Shown: in pieces, positions 16,705-26,157 of the stretch
Position numbering within the stretch: the first letter of the stretch is position 1
How the letters are laid out: each line of letters opens with the position of its first letter
Origin: Mycolicibacterium insubricum
GTDB lineage: Bacteria; Actinomycetota; Actinomycetes; Mycobacteriales; Mycobacteriaceae
Assembly (NCBI RefSeq): GCF_010731615.1
Contig: NZ_AP022618.1
Span: forward strand, 4,092,001 to 4,156,000
DNA length: 64,000 bases
Direction of reading: 5' to 3'
Program-made: the position numbers and the translations under genes
Notes under the pieces: generated by a model
The model's input: only the letters and a program-made list of their open reading frames with translations
Databases searched by the model: none
What the model was told of the DNA's origin: nothing

Positions 16705-17870
16705 CCGTCAGACTGCACTGGTTTCTGCCGACCTACGGTGACAGCCGCGCGATCGTCGGCGGCGGCCACGGAACCCCCGCCGGCGCAGCCGGCGGCGACC
16801 GGGAGGCCACCATCGACTATCTGGCGTCCATCGTGCGATCCGCCGAACAGTTCGGGTTCACCGGCGCCCTGATCCCCACCGGCGCCTGGTGCGAGGACGC
16901 CTTCATCACCGCGGCGCTGCTCGCCCGGGAGACCACCACGCTGGCGTTCCTGGTGGCGTTTCGCCCCGGCCTGGTCAGTCCCACCCTGTCGGCGCAGATG
17001 GCCGCCACCTTCGCTCGTCACGCCCCGGGCCGGATCCTGCTCAACGTCGTGGTGGGCGGTGAGGATCACGAGCAGCGGGCCTTCGGCGACCACCTGAACA
17101 AGGATGCCCGCTATCGTCGTTGCGACGAGTTCCTCGAGGTGGTGCGAAGACTGTGGGCAGGCGAAACCGTCACGCACAGAGGCGATTACCTCGATATCGA
17201 GGAGGCGGTGCTTGCGGCTCCGCCGAATCCGGTGCCACCCCTGTACTTCGGGGGCAGTTCGCGGGCGGCCGGGCCGGTGGCCGCGCGGCACGCCGACGTG
17301 TATCTGACCTGGGGAGAACCGCCGGACGCCGTACGCGAGAAGGTCGAGTGGATCCGCGGTCTCGCCGCGGCGCAGGGACGCGCCGTCCGCTTCGGCATCC
17401 GGCTGCACACCATCTCCCGCGACTCCTCGGCACAGGCCTGGCAAACCGCCGATCAGCTGGTGGCCGCCCTGGACGAGGAGACGGTGCGCGCCGCGCAGGC
17501 CGGTCTGGCCCGCAGCCAGTCCGAGGGGCAGCGGCGGATGGTGGCCCTGCACGAGGAGAGCCGGCGCACCAGGTCGTGGCGCCACGCCCGCAGCCTGGAG
17601 ATAGCGCCCAACCTGTGGTCCGGCGTCGGACTGGTGCGCGGCGGTGCCGGCACCGCGCTGGTCGGCAGTCACACCGAGGTGGCCGACCGGATCGCCGAGT
17701 ACGCCGCCGTCGGGATCGACGAGTTCATCTTCTCCGGCTATCCGCATCTGGAGGAGCTGTTCTGGTTCGGCGAGGGTGTGGTCCCCATCCTGCGCGCGCG
17801 TGGGCTTTTCGACGCGGGTGCCCTGGACACCCCGGCGGTGTCGATTCCGTTTGTCGGGGTGGCACGTTGA
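16701..17870 (+). CDS. SsuD-like alkanesulfonate monooxygenase
   Basis: 389-residue luciferase-like FMNH2-dependent monooxygenase close to SsuD, which cleaves C-S bonds of alkanesulfonates to sulfite and an aldehyde. Characteristic parts are LHWFLPTYGDSR at the N-terminus, RILLNVVVGGEDHEQRAFGDH (about 112-132), PPLYFGGSS (about 180) and GYPHLEELFWFGEGV near the end. The length is close to E. coli SsuD (381). GTG start at 16701 inside the sfnG stop (GTGA); its own stop overlaps the next start (TTGA). In this context a methanesulfonate/methanesulfinate-type role is plausible; MsuD is an alternative name. Confidence 0.83.
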   Translation: MTVRLHWFLPTYGDSRAIVGGGHGTPAGAAGGDREATIDYLASIVRSAEQFGFTGALIPTGAWCEDAFITAALLARETTTLAFLVAFRPGLVSPTLSAQMAATFARHAPGRILLNVVVGGEDHEQRAFGDHLNKDARYRRCDEFLEVVRRLWAGETVTHRGDYLDIEEAVLAAPPNPVPPLYFGGSSRAAGPVAARHADVYLTWGEPPDAVREKVEWIRGLAAAQGRAVRFGIRLHTISRDSSAQAWQTADQLVAALDEETVRAAQAGLARSQSEGQRRMVALHEESRRTRSWRHARSLEIAPNLWSGVGLVRGGAGTALVGSHTEVADRIAEYAAVGIDEFIFSGYPHLEELFWFGEGVVPILRARGLFDAGALDTPAVSIPFVGVAR

Positions 17871-19111
17871 CGGCGCAGACCGCATGGTCGGTCCGGGAAC
17901 GGACCGTCGCCGCCGACGCGCCGACGGTAGCGGGCACGCTGGCGGCGGCGGGCGCGCTGGCCGATGCGTTCGCCGACAGCGCGGCCGCCCGCGATGCCGA
18001 GCGGGAACTGCCGCACCGACAGGTGCGGGCGTTGAAGGACTCGGGGCTGCTCGCGTTGTCGGTGCCGGTCGAACACGGCGGCATCGAGGCACCGGCCTCG
18101 GTGATCGCGGAGGTCTTCCGGTTACTGGCCGGCGCCGATCCGTCCCTGGCCCAGATTCCGCATTCCCACTACACCTTGCTGGCGGCGTTGCGGCTGCAGG
18201 GAAGCCCGGCGCAGCAGCAGCTCTTCTACGAAAAGGTTTTAGCAGGAGCGCTTTTCGCCAACGCCCAGTCAGAGCGCGGCCCGCATCCCATCGATGTGGA
18301 CACCACCGTTCTGGTGCCCACGGACTCCGGTGCCCATCGGCTCTCCGGCCGCAAGTACTACTGCACCGGTGCACTGTTCGCCGACTGGGTGATCGTCCGA
18401 GCCTCACTGGCCGAGCACCGGGAGGAACAGCCGACGGCCGCCACGCCCAAGGCACTGGCGTTCATCCCGTCCGGGACCCCGGGGCTGACGGTGGTCGACG
18501 ACTGGGACGGGATGGGCCAGCGCACCACCGCGTCCGGCACGGTGACCCTCGACGACGTCGAGGTGCCCCGCTCCCACGTCGTGCCCTTCACCCCGATCTT
18601 CGACCGCCCTACCCTCTACGGTGCCCGGGCACAGCTGTTCCACGCCGCCATCGACGTCGGGATCGCGACCGGTGCACTCGAGGAGGGGGTTGCCCAGGCC
18701 GCGCGGGCGCGGCCACACTTCGAGGCCGGGGTGCCGACCGCTGCCGAGGACCCCACCCTGGTGCAGGTGGCCGGGGAGGTGACGGTGACGGTTCGCGCCG
18801 CCCAGGCCCTGTTGGCCGAGGCCGGGCGCGCCGTCGATACAGCCGCCGCGCAGCTGACCGCCGAGAGCGCGGCCGCCGCCTCCATCGCGGTGGCCGTGGC
18901 GAAGGTCGCCGCCGCCCGCGCGGCGCTGGAGGCCGCCGGCGCGCTGTTCGAGCTGGGCGGCACCCGCAGTGCGACCGCGACCGCGAACCTGTCGCGGTAC
19001 TGGCGCGACGCGCGCACCCACACCCTGCACGACGCGACGCGATGGAAGCTGCAGCACATCGGCCGTCATACCCTCACCGGGGCGCTACCGCCGCGCCACG
19101 GCCAACTGTGA
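17867..19111 (+). CDS. SfnB-family sulfur acquisition flavoprotein
   Basis: 414-residue acyl-CoA dehydrogenase-fold protein of the SfnB type, paralogous to the gene at 14033. It shows the helix-beta-helix layout, with SHYTLLAALRLQG near residue 98, WDGMGQRTTASGTVTLDDVEVP (about 210-231) and the C-terminal YWRDARTHTLHDATRWK. The start is taken as TTG at 17867, overlapping the previous stop as TTGA and following GGGGTGG. Third gene of a tightly coupled sfnG operon. The exact substrate of SfnB proteins is unsettled. Confidence 0.8.
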   Translation: MTAQTAWSVRERTVAADAPTVAGTLAAAGALADAFADSAAARDAERELPHRQVRALKDSGLLALSVPVEHGGIEAPASVIAEVFRLLAGADPSLAQIPHSHYTLLAALRLQGSPAQQQLFYEKVLAGALFANAQSERGPHPIDVDTTVLVPTDSGAHRLSGRKYYCTGALFADWVIVRASLAEHREEQPTAATPKALAFIPSGTPGLTVVDDWDGMGQRTTASGTVTLDDVEVPRSHVVPFTPIFDRPTLYGARAQLFHAAIDVGIATGALEEGVAQAARARPHFEAGVPTAAEDPTLVQVAGEVTVTVRAAQALLAEAGRAVDTAAAQLTAESAAAASIAVAVAKVAAARAALEAAGALFELGGTRSATATANLSRYWRDARTHTLHDATRWKLQHIGRHTLTGALPPRHGQL

Positions 19112-19212
19112 GAACTCGGACGTCGCGGTCGGTCGGTGGGGCGGGGGTCCTAAGGCACGGGGTTCGGTGCCACGGGCGTTCGAGCCCTCCCGCTGACTAG
19201 ACTCTTGCCGCG

Positions 19213-20412
19213 ATGATCACCATCGGAACTCCGCTGTCGCCCAACGCGACGAAAGTCATGCTGCTCGGCTCCGGCGAACTCGGCCGGGAGGTGGTGATCG
19301 CCCTGCAGCGCCTGGGCGCCGAGACCATCGCCGTCGACCGGTACGACAACGCGCCGGCCCAGCAGCTGGCCCACCACGCCCGAACCATCTCGATGACCGA
19401 CCCCGACCAGCTCAGGGCGCTGATCGAGGCGCAGCGCCCCGACATCGTCATGCCGGAGATCGAGGCGATCGCCACCGGGGTACTCCAGGAGCTGGAGGAC
19501 GCCGGCGCGGTGCGGGTGATCCCGACGGCCCGGGCGGCCCGGCTGACCATGGACCGCGAGGGCATCCGCCGGCTGGCGGCCGAGGAACTCGGGGTGCCCA
19601 CCAGCCCGTACAGATTCTGCGATTCGCTAGCCGAACTGCAGGAGGCCGCCGACGCGATCGGTTACCCGTGCGTGGTCAAGCCGACGATGAGCAGTTCGGG
19701 TAAGGGCCAGAGCTATCTGCACGGTTCCGACGACGTGGCCAAGGCCTGGGAATACGCCATGGCCGGCGGCCGGGTCACCCAGAACCGGGTCATCGTCGAG
19801 GGTTTCGTCGACTTCGACTACGAGATCACGTTGCTGACCGTTCGCGCGCGCGGCGCCGACGGGCAGATCGAGACCCGGTTCTGCGAACCAATCGGGCATC
19901 GTCAGGTCGCCGGCGACTACGTGGAGAGCTGGCAGCCGCACCCGATGCCGGCCGCCGCGCTGCGCAACGCGCAGCAGGTGGCCCGGACGGTCACCGACAA
20001 CCTCGGCGGACAGGGGGTTTTCGGGGTGGAGCTGTTCGTCAAGGGTGACGACGTGTGGTTCTCCGAGGTGAGCCCGCGGCCGCACGACACCGGTATGGTC
20101 ACCATGATCACGCAGTGGCAGAACGAGTTCGAGCTGCACGCCCGCGCCATTCTGGGCCTGCCGGTGGACCCCTCGCTCAAGAGCCCGGGAGCCAGCGCGG
20201 TGATCTACGGCGGCGTCGACGCCGCGGGCATCGTGTTCGACGGGGTCGACGAGGCGCTGCAGATCCCGCGCACCGACGTGCGGATCTTCAACAAGCCGGA
20301 GAGTTTCGTCAACCGCCGGATGGGGGTGGCCTTGGCCCGCGACGAGGACATCGCCGTCGCCCGGGCCAACGCCGCGGAAGCGGCGACCCGGGTCAAACCG
20401 CGGGCGCTGTAG
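19213..20412 (+). CDS. purT: formate-dependent phosphoribosylglycinamide formyltransferase PurT
   Basis: 399-residue ATP-grasp enzyme making formyl-GAR from GAR, formate and ATP in purine synthesis. N-terminal Rossmann-type domain with [12 protein letters not shown] (about 16-27), central ATP-grasp ([15 protein letters not shown] near residue 155) and metal-binding [15 protein letters not shown] (about 283-297). Length is close to E. coli PurT (392). ATG at 19213. It stands alone between the sulfur cluster and the Bax-inhibitor gene; in M. tuberculosis purT (Rv0389) is elsewhere, so its presence here reflects a local rearrangement. Confidence 0.93.
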   Translation: MITIGTPLSPNATKVMLLGSGELGREVVIALQRLGAETIAVDRYDNAPAQQLAHHARTISMTDPDQLRALIEAQRPDIVMPEIEAIATGVLQELEDAGAVRVIPTARAARLTMDREGIRRLAAEELGVPTSPYRFCDSLAELQEAADAIGYPCVVKPTMSSSGKGQSYLHGSDDVAKAWEYAMAGGRVTQNRVIVEGFVDFDYEITLLTVRARGADGQIETRFCEPIGHRQVAGDYVESWQPHPMPAAALRNAQQVARTVTDNLGGQGVFGVELFVKGDDVWFSEVSPRPHDTGMVTMITQWQNEFELHARAILGLPVDPSLKSPGASAVIYGGVDAAGIVFDGVDEALQIPRTDVRIFNKPESFVNRRMGVALARDEDIAVARANAAEAATRVKPRAL

Positions 20413-20441
20413 CGGGAAGCAGTACCGAAACATCACCGCAC

Positions 20442-20476
20442 AGCGCCTTCGTGTGGATAATCCGCGCGAAGGCGCT
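20442..20476 (+). terminator. hairpin after purT
   Basis: Perfect 10-base inverted repeat AGCGCCTTCG (20442-20451) and CGAAGGCGCT (20467-20476), 30 bases past the purT stop. Confidence 0.65.
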
Positions 20477-20510
20477 CACCGGTAACACTTTTGTACCGAC
20501 GACCGCAACG

Positions 20511-20553
20511 AAAAAGCCCGGCTCCACCTGGCTTTCGCCAGGGGTGCCGGGCT
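20511..20553 (-). terminator. intrinsic terminator of the Bax-inhibitor gene
   Basis: AGCCCGGC (20515-20522) pairs with GCCGGGCT (20546-20553), with additional inner pairing (CCTGG/CCAGG). On the minus strand it is followed by TTTTT (20515-20511), a classic rho-independent structure for the gene ending at 20568. Confidence 0.88.
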
Positions 20554-20567
20554 CATTCGCGTCCGGG

Positions 20568-21413
20568 TCAGTTGCGGTTGAAGTAGCTCAGCAGCCGCAG
20601 GATCTCGATGTACAGCCAGACCAGGGTCACGGTCAGGCCCAGGGCGATGCCCCAGGCCGCCTTGGCCGGCGCGCCGGCGCGGATGGCCTGGTCGGCGGCG
20701 TCGAAGTCGATCAGGAAACTGAACGCCGCGATGCCGATGCACACCAGCGAGAAGATGATGGCGACCGGACCACCAGCGCGCAGGCCCAGGCCCTCGCCTC
20801 CGTTGACGCCGAACAGCGCCAGCACGAAGTTGCCGAGCGCCAGGAACAGCACGCCGAACAGGCTGGCGACGACCATGCGGGTGAACTTCGGGGTGACCCG
20901 AATGGCACCGGTCTTGTAGACCACCAGCATGCCGAAGAACACCCCGATGGTTCCGAGGACGGCCTGGCTGATCAGCGTGCCTGCGCTGACACCGGAGACC
21001 ATGAAGTTGGCGAAAATGAACGAGATCGAGCCGACGAACAGGCCCTCGAGCGCCGCGTAGCTCAGCACGATCGCCGGGTTGTCCTGCTTGCGCCCGAAGG
21101 ACGCGATCATTACCAGCGCCAGACCGCCGAGGCCGCCGATCAGTGCCAGCGGACTGGCAAGTGCGACGTTCGTATCGACGAGCAGGTAGCTGATGACCGC
21201 GAAGATGGTCACCAGGCCCAGCGTCATGCCGGTCTTGGTGACGACGTCGTCAATGGTCAGCGGGCGGGTGTCGGACCGCTGGTCGAGGTAGGGCTGGGCA
21301 TCGCGCTGATGCACCTGCTGGGTGGCCGCACCGGCGACGCCGGTACCGAACGTGGCGTATCCGCCCTGCCCCTTGGGCAGGTTACGGAGTACCGGGTTGC
21401 TGGTCTCGCGCAC
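20568..21413 (-). CDS. Bax inhibitor-1/YccA family membrane protein (Rv1072-like)
   Basis: 281-residue protein: a hydrophilic N-terminus of about 70 residues (RETSNPVLRNLPKGQGGYATFGTG, here residues 2-25, then RPLTIDDVVTKTG), followed by about seven transmembrane helices as in BI-1/YccA proteins, which form pH-sensitive calcium leak channels in characterised bacterial members. The GTG at 21413 is chosen because AGGAGAGGA lies just upstream. Position next to echA9 matches Rv1072 of M. tuberculosis (278 residues). Confidence 0.85.
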   Translation of the reverse strand: MRETSNPVLRNLPKGQGGYATFGTGVAGAATQQVHQRDAQPYLDQRSDTRPLTIDDVVTKTGMTLGLVTIFAVISYLLVDTNVALASPLALIGGLGGLALVMIASFGRKQDNPAIVLSYAALEGLFVGSISFIFANFMVSGVSAGTLISQAVLGTIGVFFGMLVVYKTGAIRVTPKFTRMVVASLFGVLFLALGNFVLALFGVNGGEGLGLRAGGPVAIIFSLVCIGIAAFSFLIDFDAADQAIRAGAPAKAAWGIALGLTVTLVWLYIEILRLLSYFNRN

Positions 21414-21600
21414 CGTCGGATTCCTCTCCTGATGTCGGGCCCCACGCCGGGGCCCGGTGCCTGGTCTCAGGTCACGATCACCCGGACAACGACTGCCGAC
21501 CGGATTCGGTTCCCCGAGGTTCCAAGTAACTTCACAGGCAAGCCTACCGGGCGGACCCCGGGCTCGGCGCTCCAATGCCGCGCCGCATAATTAGTTGGAC

Positions 21601-21630
21601 ATCCAAGCTTCCGGGTATATCCAAACTTCC
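21601..21630. repeat. short direct repeat ahead of echA9
   Basis: ATCCAAGCTTCC at 21601-21612 recurs as ATCCAAACTTCC at 21619-21630, an 18-base period, 22 bases before the chosen echA9 start. It could be a regulator or promoter element. Confidence 0.35.
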
Positions 21631-21651
21631 AGGCGCAGACAGGACCCCACC

Positions 21652-22680
21652 GTGACGGACGACCTCCTCACCCGCGTCGACAACGGCGTCGGCATCGCGA
21701 CCCTCAACCGGCCCAAGGCGATCAACTCGCTCAACCAGGCGATGGTCGACGCGCTCGCCGAGGTGCTGCCCGTCTGGGCCGCCGACGACGCCATCCGCGC
21801 CGTCGTCCTCGACGGGGCCGGGGAACGCGGCCTGTGCGCCGGCGGGGACGTCGTCGCGATCTACCACAGCGCCCGCGCCGGGGGCGCCGAGGCGCGCAAG
21901 TTCTGGTTCGACGAGTACCGGGTGAACGCCCTGATCGGAGCCTTCGGCAAGCCGTACGTGTCACTGATGGACGGCATCGTGATGGGCGGCGGCGTCGGCG
22001 TCGGCGCGCACGGCAATGTCCGCGTCGTCACCGAAACCACCAAGATGGCCATGCCCGAGGTCGGCATCGGGTTCATCCCCGACGTCGGCGGCACCTATCT
22101 GCTGTCCCGCGCTCCCGGGCGCATCGGCCTGCACGCCGCGCTGACCGGCTCCCCCTTTTCCGGCGCCGACGCCATCGCGCTGGGCTTCGCCGACCACTTC
22201 GTCCCGCACGACAAGCTGGCCGAGTTCACCGCCGACATCATCGCCACCGACGTCCCGACGGCCCTGGGCCGGCACGCCGTAGAACCGCCCCCCTCGGCGC
22301 TGGCCGCCCAGCGCGGCTGGATCGACGAGTGCTTCGCCGCACCGACGGTCGCCGGGATCATCGCCGCACTGCGCGCCCACGACGCCCCCGAGGCGCACGC
22401 CGCGGCCGACGTGATCCAGACCCGCTCGCCGATCGCACTGACCGTCACGCTGGAGGCGGTGCGCCGCGCGGGTGAGCTGGCTACCCTGGCCGACGTGCTG
22501 GTGCAGGAATTCCGCGTCTCCTGCGCCTCGCTGCGCAGCCACGACCTGGTCGAGGGCATCCGCGCCCAGCTCGTCGACAAGGACCGCAACCCGCAGTGGT
22601 CGCCGGCCGATCTGGCCGCGGTCACCACCGCCGACGTCGACGCCTACTTCGTCGACGCCGACCCCGATCTCACCTTCTGA
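21652..22680 (+). CDS. echA9: enoyl-CoA hydratase / 3-hydroxyisobutyryl-CoA hydrolase EchA9
   Basis: 342-residue crotonase-fold protein. The oxyanion-hole segments are [12 protein letters not shown] (about 60-71) and [13 protein letters not shown] (about 104-116), and [19 protein letters not shown] (about 128-146) is the active-site region. The extra C-terminal ~90 residues and the FIPDVGG wording are typical of 3-hydroxyisobutyryl-CoA hydrolases (valine breakdown), which mycobacterial EchA9 resembles. GTG start at 21652, used rather than the upstream TTG at 21595. Followed after 28 bases by echA8. Confidence 0.87.
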   Translation: MTDDLLTRVDNGVGIATLNRPKAINSLNQAMVDALAEVLPVWAADDAIRAVVLDGAGERGLCAGGDVVAIYHSARAGGAEARKFWFDEYRVNALIGAFGKPYVSLMDGIVMGGGVGVGAHGNVRVVTETTKMAMPEVGIGFIPDVGGTYLLSRAPGRIGLHAALTGSPFSGADAIALGFADHFVPHDKLAEFTADIIATDVPTALGRHAVEPPPSALAAQRGWIDECFAAPTVAGIIAALRAHDAPEAHAAADVIQTRSPIALTVTLEAVRRAGELATLADVLVQEFRVSCASLRSHDLVEGIRAQLVDKDRNPQWSPADLAAVTTADVDAYFVDADPDLTF

Positions 22681-22708
22681 CCCACCCGCAACCCCTCCAG
22701 GAGCAGCC

Positions 22709-23485
22709 ATGACCGAATACGACACCATCCTCGTCGCCCGGGAGGGCCGCGTCGGCCAGATCACCCTGAACCGGCCCCAAGCCCTCAACGCACTCAACAG
22801 CCAGGTGATGCACGAGGTCACCGCCGCGGCGAAGGAGTTCGACAACGACCCGGAGATCGGCGCGATCCTGCTGACCGGCTCGGAGAAGGCGTTCGCCGCC
22901 GGCGCCGACATCAAGGAGATGGCCGAGCTGAACTTCGCCGACGTCTACGACGCCGACTTCTTCGCGACCTGGGCGCAGTTCGCCGCCACCCGCACCCCGA
23001 CCATCGCCGCGGTCGCCGGCTACGCCCTGGGCGGGGGCTGCGAGCTGGCGATGATGTGCGACATCCTGATCGCCGCCGAGAACGCGAAGTTCGGCCAGCC
23101 GGAGATCAAGCTGGGCGTGCTGCCCGGCATGGGCGGCAGCCAGCGGCTGACCCGCGCCATCGGCAAGGCCAAGGCGATGGACCTGATCCTGACCGGCCGC
23201 AACATGGAGGCCGCGGAGGCCGAACGCTGCGGGCTGGTGTCCCGGGTGGTGCCGACGGCGGATCTGCTCAGCGACGCGATGGCCGTCGCGCAGACCGTGG
23301 CGGGGATGTCCCGGTCGGCGGCGCGGATGGCCAAGGAGGCCGTCAACCGGTCGTTCGAGACCAGCCTGACCGAGGGTTTGCTGTTCGAGCGGCGGGTGTT
23401 CCACTCGGCGTTTGCCACCGCGGACCAGAAGGAAGGCATGGCCGCGTTCGCCGCCAAGCGGGCACCGGAGTTCCGGCACCGCTAG
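22709..23485 (+). CDS. echA8: enoyl-CoA hydratase EchA8
   Basis: 258-residue crotonase that hydrates trans-2-enoyl-CoA in beta-oxidation. Oxyanion-hole motifs are [10 protein letters not shown] (about 63-72) and [15 protein letters not shown] (about 107-121). Catalytic glutamates lie in the GCELAM and [17 protein letters not shown] (about 131-147) regions. ATG at 22709 after CCAGGAGCAGCC. Length agrees with Rv1070c. Same operon as echA9; the next gene starts 9 bases after its stop. Confidence 0.92.
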   Translation: MTEYDTILVAREGRVGQITLNRPQALNALNSQVMHEVTAAAKEFDNDPEIGAILLTGSEKAFAAGADIKEMAELNFADVYDADFFATWAQFAATRTPTIAAVAGYALGGGCELAMMCDILIAAENAKFGQPEIKLGVLPGMGGSQRLTRAIGKAKAMDLILTGRNMEAAEAERCGLVSRVVPTADLLSDAMAVAQTVAGMSRSAARMAKEAVNRSFETSLTEGLLFERRVFHSAFATADQKEGMAAFAAKRAPEFRHR

Positions 23486-23494
23486 CCTGTCCGG

Positions 23495-25390
23495 GTGACG
23501 GAAACCGAACCCGACGGGAAGGTCCCCGAGACCTCGCCGACCGATTCCGCGGCCGAAGCAGCACCCGCCGAGCAGAACGACGAGCCCGCCGGCCCGCCAG
23601 ACACCTCCGGCAAGGCCCAGGGAAAACCCGCGAAACTGCTGCGTGAGGGCGCCACCGCGCTGACCGAGGGTGCGGTCGCGCTCGGCGAGGGTGCCGTCGC
23701 ACTCGGTGAGACCGCGGCCGAGACCGCGGTGGTGGCCACCGACGACGTGGTCCGCTGGTGGGCCAAGCGCTACACCTTCTTCGGGACCACCGTGGGCCTG
23801 GTGTTCGTCTACTTGTCGCTGACCCCGTCGCTGCTGCCCCGCGGACCGCTGTTCCAGGGCCTGGTCAGCGGCGCCTCCGGGTCGATCGGTTACATGCTGG
23901 GCGTCTTCGGTGTCTGGCTGGTCCGCTTCATGCGCAGTCAGGATTCCAGCCCGCGCGCGCCGCGTTGGGCTTGGCTGACACTGCTGGGCGTGGGTCTGCT
24001 CGGCATGATCGGCATGCAGTTCCTGTTCGCGGCATGGCAGGACGACGTCCGCAACCTGATGGGCGTCGATCATCTGCGCTGGTACAACTACCCGCAGGCC
24101 GCCGTGATCAGCATCATCGTGCTGTTCCTGTTCGTCGAGCTCGGCCAGGCCGTCCGCAAGGGCGTGCTGTTCCTGGTCCACCAGCTCAACCGGGTCGCCC
24201 CGCCGCGTATCTCGGCGGTGGTATCCGTCGGCCTGGTGGTGTTCCTGACCGTCGCCCTGGCCAACGGCGTGATGTCGCGGGCCGTGGTGCCCTGGATGAA
24301 CAGCACCTTCGATTCGGTCAACAACGAGCAGCTCGCCGACCGGCCCGCACCCACCACCGCCCTGCGATCCGGCGGCCCCGGCTCACTGGTGTCCTGGGAC
24401 TCCCTCGGCCGGCAGGGCCGGATCTTCGTGGCCGGCGGACCGACCGTCGCCGAGCTCACGGAGTTCAACGGGAAACCGGCCGTCGAACCGATCCGCACCT
24501 ATGCCGGGCTGCACTCCGCCGACGGAATCAAGGCCGCCGCCGAGCTGGCGGCCCGGGAACTCCAGCGCACCGGCGGGCTGAACCGCAAGGTGGTGGCGGT
24601 GGCCACCACCACCGGCACCGGCTGGATCAACGCCGCCGAGGCCGCCGCCCTGGAGTACATGTACAACGGCGACACTGCGATCGTGTCGATGCAGTATTCG
24701 TTCCTGCCCAGCTGGCTGTCGTTCCTGGTGGACAAGCAGAACGCGCTGGCCGCCGGGCAGGCGCTGTTCGAGGCCGTCGACGCCCTGATCCGGCCGATGC
24801 CGCTGGCCAGCCGCCCGAAGCTGGTTGTGTTCGGTGAGAGCTTGGGCTCGTTCGGCGGCGAAGCCCCGTTCCTGAGCCTGAACAACCTGGTCGCTCGCAC
24901 GGACGGCGCGCTGTTCTCCGGGCCCACCTTCAACAACACCATCTGGACCGTGCTGACCGCCGACCGCGATCCCGGTTCGCCGATGTGGCTGCCGATCTAT
25001 GACGACGGCCGCAATGTCCGGTTCAGCGCGAAGGCGTCCCAGGATCTCAGCCGGCCGGACCAGCCCTGGGGTCACCCGCGCGCGGTCTATCTGCAGCACG
25101 CCTCCGACCCGATCGCCTGGTTCACCCCGGACCTGCTGTTCCACAAGCCCGACTGGCTCAGGGAGAAGCGCGGCTACGACGTCTCGCCGCGGATGCAGTG
25201 GATCCCGGTGATCACCTTCCTACAGGTCTCCGCCGATATGGCGGTGGCCGTCGACGTCCCCGACGGCCACGGTCACGTCTACGTTCGCGACGTGGCCAAC
25301 GCCTGGGCGGCGATCCTGGAGCCCCCCGGCTGGACGCCGGAAAAAACCGAGCGGCTGCGGCCGCTGATGCGGTCCGACGAAAGCCTCTAG
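23495..25390 (+). CDS. membrane-anchored alpha/beta-hydrolase (Rv1069c-like)
   Basis: 631-residue protein. The N-terminal ~50 residues are acidic and Pro/Ala-rich. A repeat region follows at about 48-75 (EGATALT, EGAVALG, EGAVALG, ETA), then four or five transmembrane segments (about 90-260), then a large C-terminal hydrolase-like domain. GESLGS at about residue 448 fits a G-x-S-x-G nucleophile elbow, and VVAVATTTGTGWIN (about 366-379) precedes it. This agrees with the mycobacterial Rv1069c family (587 residues in M. tuberculosis). GTG start at 23495, 9 bases after the echA8 stop. Substrate unknown; lipid context from the operon. Confidence 0.82.
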   Translation: MTETEPDGKVPETSPTDSAAEAAPAEQNDEPAGPPDTSGKAQGKPAKLLREGATALTEGAVALGEGAVALGETAAETAVVATDDVVRWWAKRYTFFGTTVGLVFVYLSLTPSLLPRGPLFQGLVSGASGSIGYMLGVFGVWLVRFMRSQDSSPRAPRWAWLTLLGVGLLGMIGMQFLFAAWQDDVRNLMGVDHLRWYNYPQAAVISIIVLFLFVELGQAVRKGVLFLVHQLNRVAPPRISAVVSVGLVVFLTVALANGVMSRAVVPWMNSTFDSVNNEQLADRPAPTTALRSGGPGSLVSWDSLGRQGRIFVAGGPTVAELTEFNGKPAVEPIRTYAGLHSADGIKAAAELAARELQRTGGLNRKVVAVATTTGTGWINAAEAAALEYMYNGDTAIVSMQYSFLPSWLSFLVDKQNALAAGQALFEAVDALIRPMPLASRPKLVVFGESLGSFGGEAPFLSLNNLVARTDGALFSGPTFNNTIWTVLTADRDPGSPMWLPIYDDGRNVRFSAKASQDLSRPDQPWGHPRAVYLQHASDPIAWFTPDLLFHKPDWLREKRGYDVSPRMQWIPVITFLQVSADMAVAVDVPDGHGHVYVRDVANAWAAILEPPGWTPEKTERLRPLMRSDESL

Positions 25391-25394
25391 CCGC

Positions 25395-25428
25395 ATGTTC
25401 CCCGGCGGCACCACACCGTCGGGGACAT
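25395..25428. terminator. imperfect hairpin between convergent genes
   Basis: ATGTTCCCCGGCGG (25395-25408) against CCGTCGGGGACAT (25416-25428), with one bulge and one mismatch, separates the Rv1069c-like gene from the convergent cysteine dioxygenase-like gene. Confidence 0.5.
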
Positions 25429-25955
25429 CAGGCAGCGCCGACCGGGTGAGCCGTCAGTTCGGTGCGCCGGTGGCGCAACCAGCCCCGGCCCGTGATGTCG
25501 TAATAGGACATCACGGTCAGCGGTGGGGAGAACGCGTGCACGCTGAGTGCGGAACCGGCCGTCGGCTCGGGCCGCACGTCGTGCACCCAGCCCACCGGGA
25601 TCCCGGCCTGGTCCCCGGCAGCCAGCCGACGATCCCGGAGTTTCTCTCCGTCCCAACGTGATTCGATCAGCTCACCGGACAACACGGTGATTGCACCCTG
25701 CACCTCGCCGTAGTCGTGCAACCCGACGGAACCGTGCGGGGACCACCCGACCAGCCACACGTCGAGGTCGTCGTCACCGCCGAGCCAGCTAAATCCGTCG
25801 GCGCCCAGCGAAGGCAGCAGATCGTTGTAGCGGCCGTCGAGCACCTCGCCGGCGGCCAGGTCGGTGGTGTGCAGCAACTCGGCCACACCGAGGCGCGCCG
25901 GGCGTGAGGGGCGGGAGCCGGCGCGCGCAGGCGGGCGCAGCAGGGAAACGGACAT
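25428..25955 (-). CDS. cysteine dioxygenase family protein
   Basis: 175-residue cupin with the pattern of cysteine dioxygenases, which oxidise cysteine to cysteine sulfinate with Fe(II). The first cupin motif, GWSPHGSVGLHDYGE (about residues 73-87), carries the two iron-ligand histidines; the third is in PVGWVHDV (about 123-130). The ATG at 25955 lies 8 bases after AGGAG; a GTG at 25964 is in frame but leaves no spacing. Convergent with the Rv1069c-like gene and divergent from lpqV. Other thiol dioxygenases of the same fold, such as 3-mercaptopropionate dioxygenase, cannot be excluded. Confidence 0.75.
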   Translation of the reverse strand: MSVSLLRPPARAGSRPSRPARLGVAELLHTTDLAAGEVLDGRYNDLLPSLGADGFSWLGGDDDLDVWLVGWSPHGSVGLHDYGEVQGAITVLSGELIESRWDGEKLRDRRLAAGDQAGIPVGWVHDVRPEPTAGSALSVHAFSPPLTVMSYYDITGRGWLRHRRTELTAHPVGAA

Positions 25956-26157
25956 CGGGAACACTCCTGGAGGGGATCGGGTCTGCGGGTGGACGGGTCA
26001 GCGAAGCCGACAGCCGCCGTGCCGTACCGAGATCCCACGCATGCCGCCAGTGTGCCATGAACGCCCGGGATCGCGCCGGCATTTATTTCGGGCTGAATCT
26101 GACGTCGCTGTGCCGTGCATCTTGGCCGTTCGGGCCGAACCTCTAGAGTGGGTGATC

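Noticed and set aside
25864..26146. Plus-strand frames upstream of lpqV
   Set aside because: They overlap the cysteine dioxygenase-like gene antisense, or end just before lpqV, and have neither a ribosome binding site nor a recognisable protein character.
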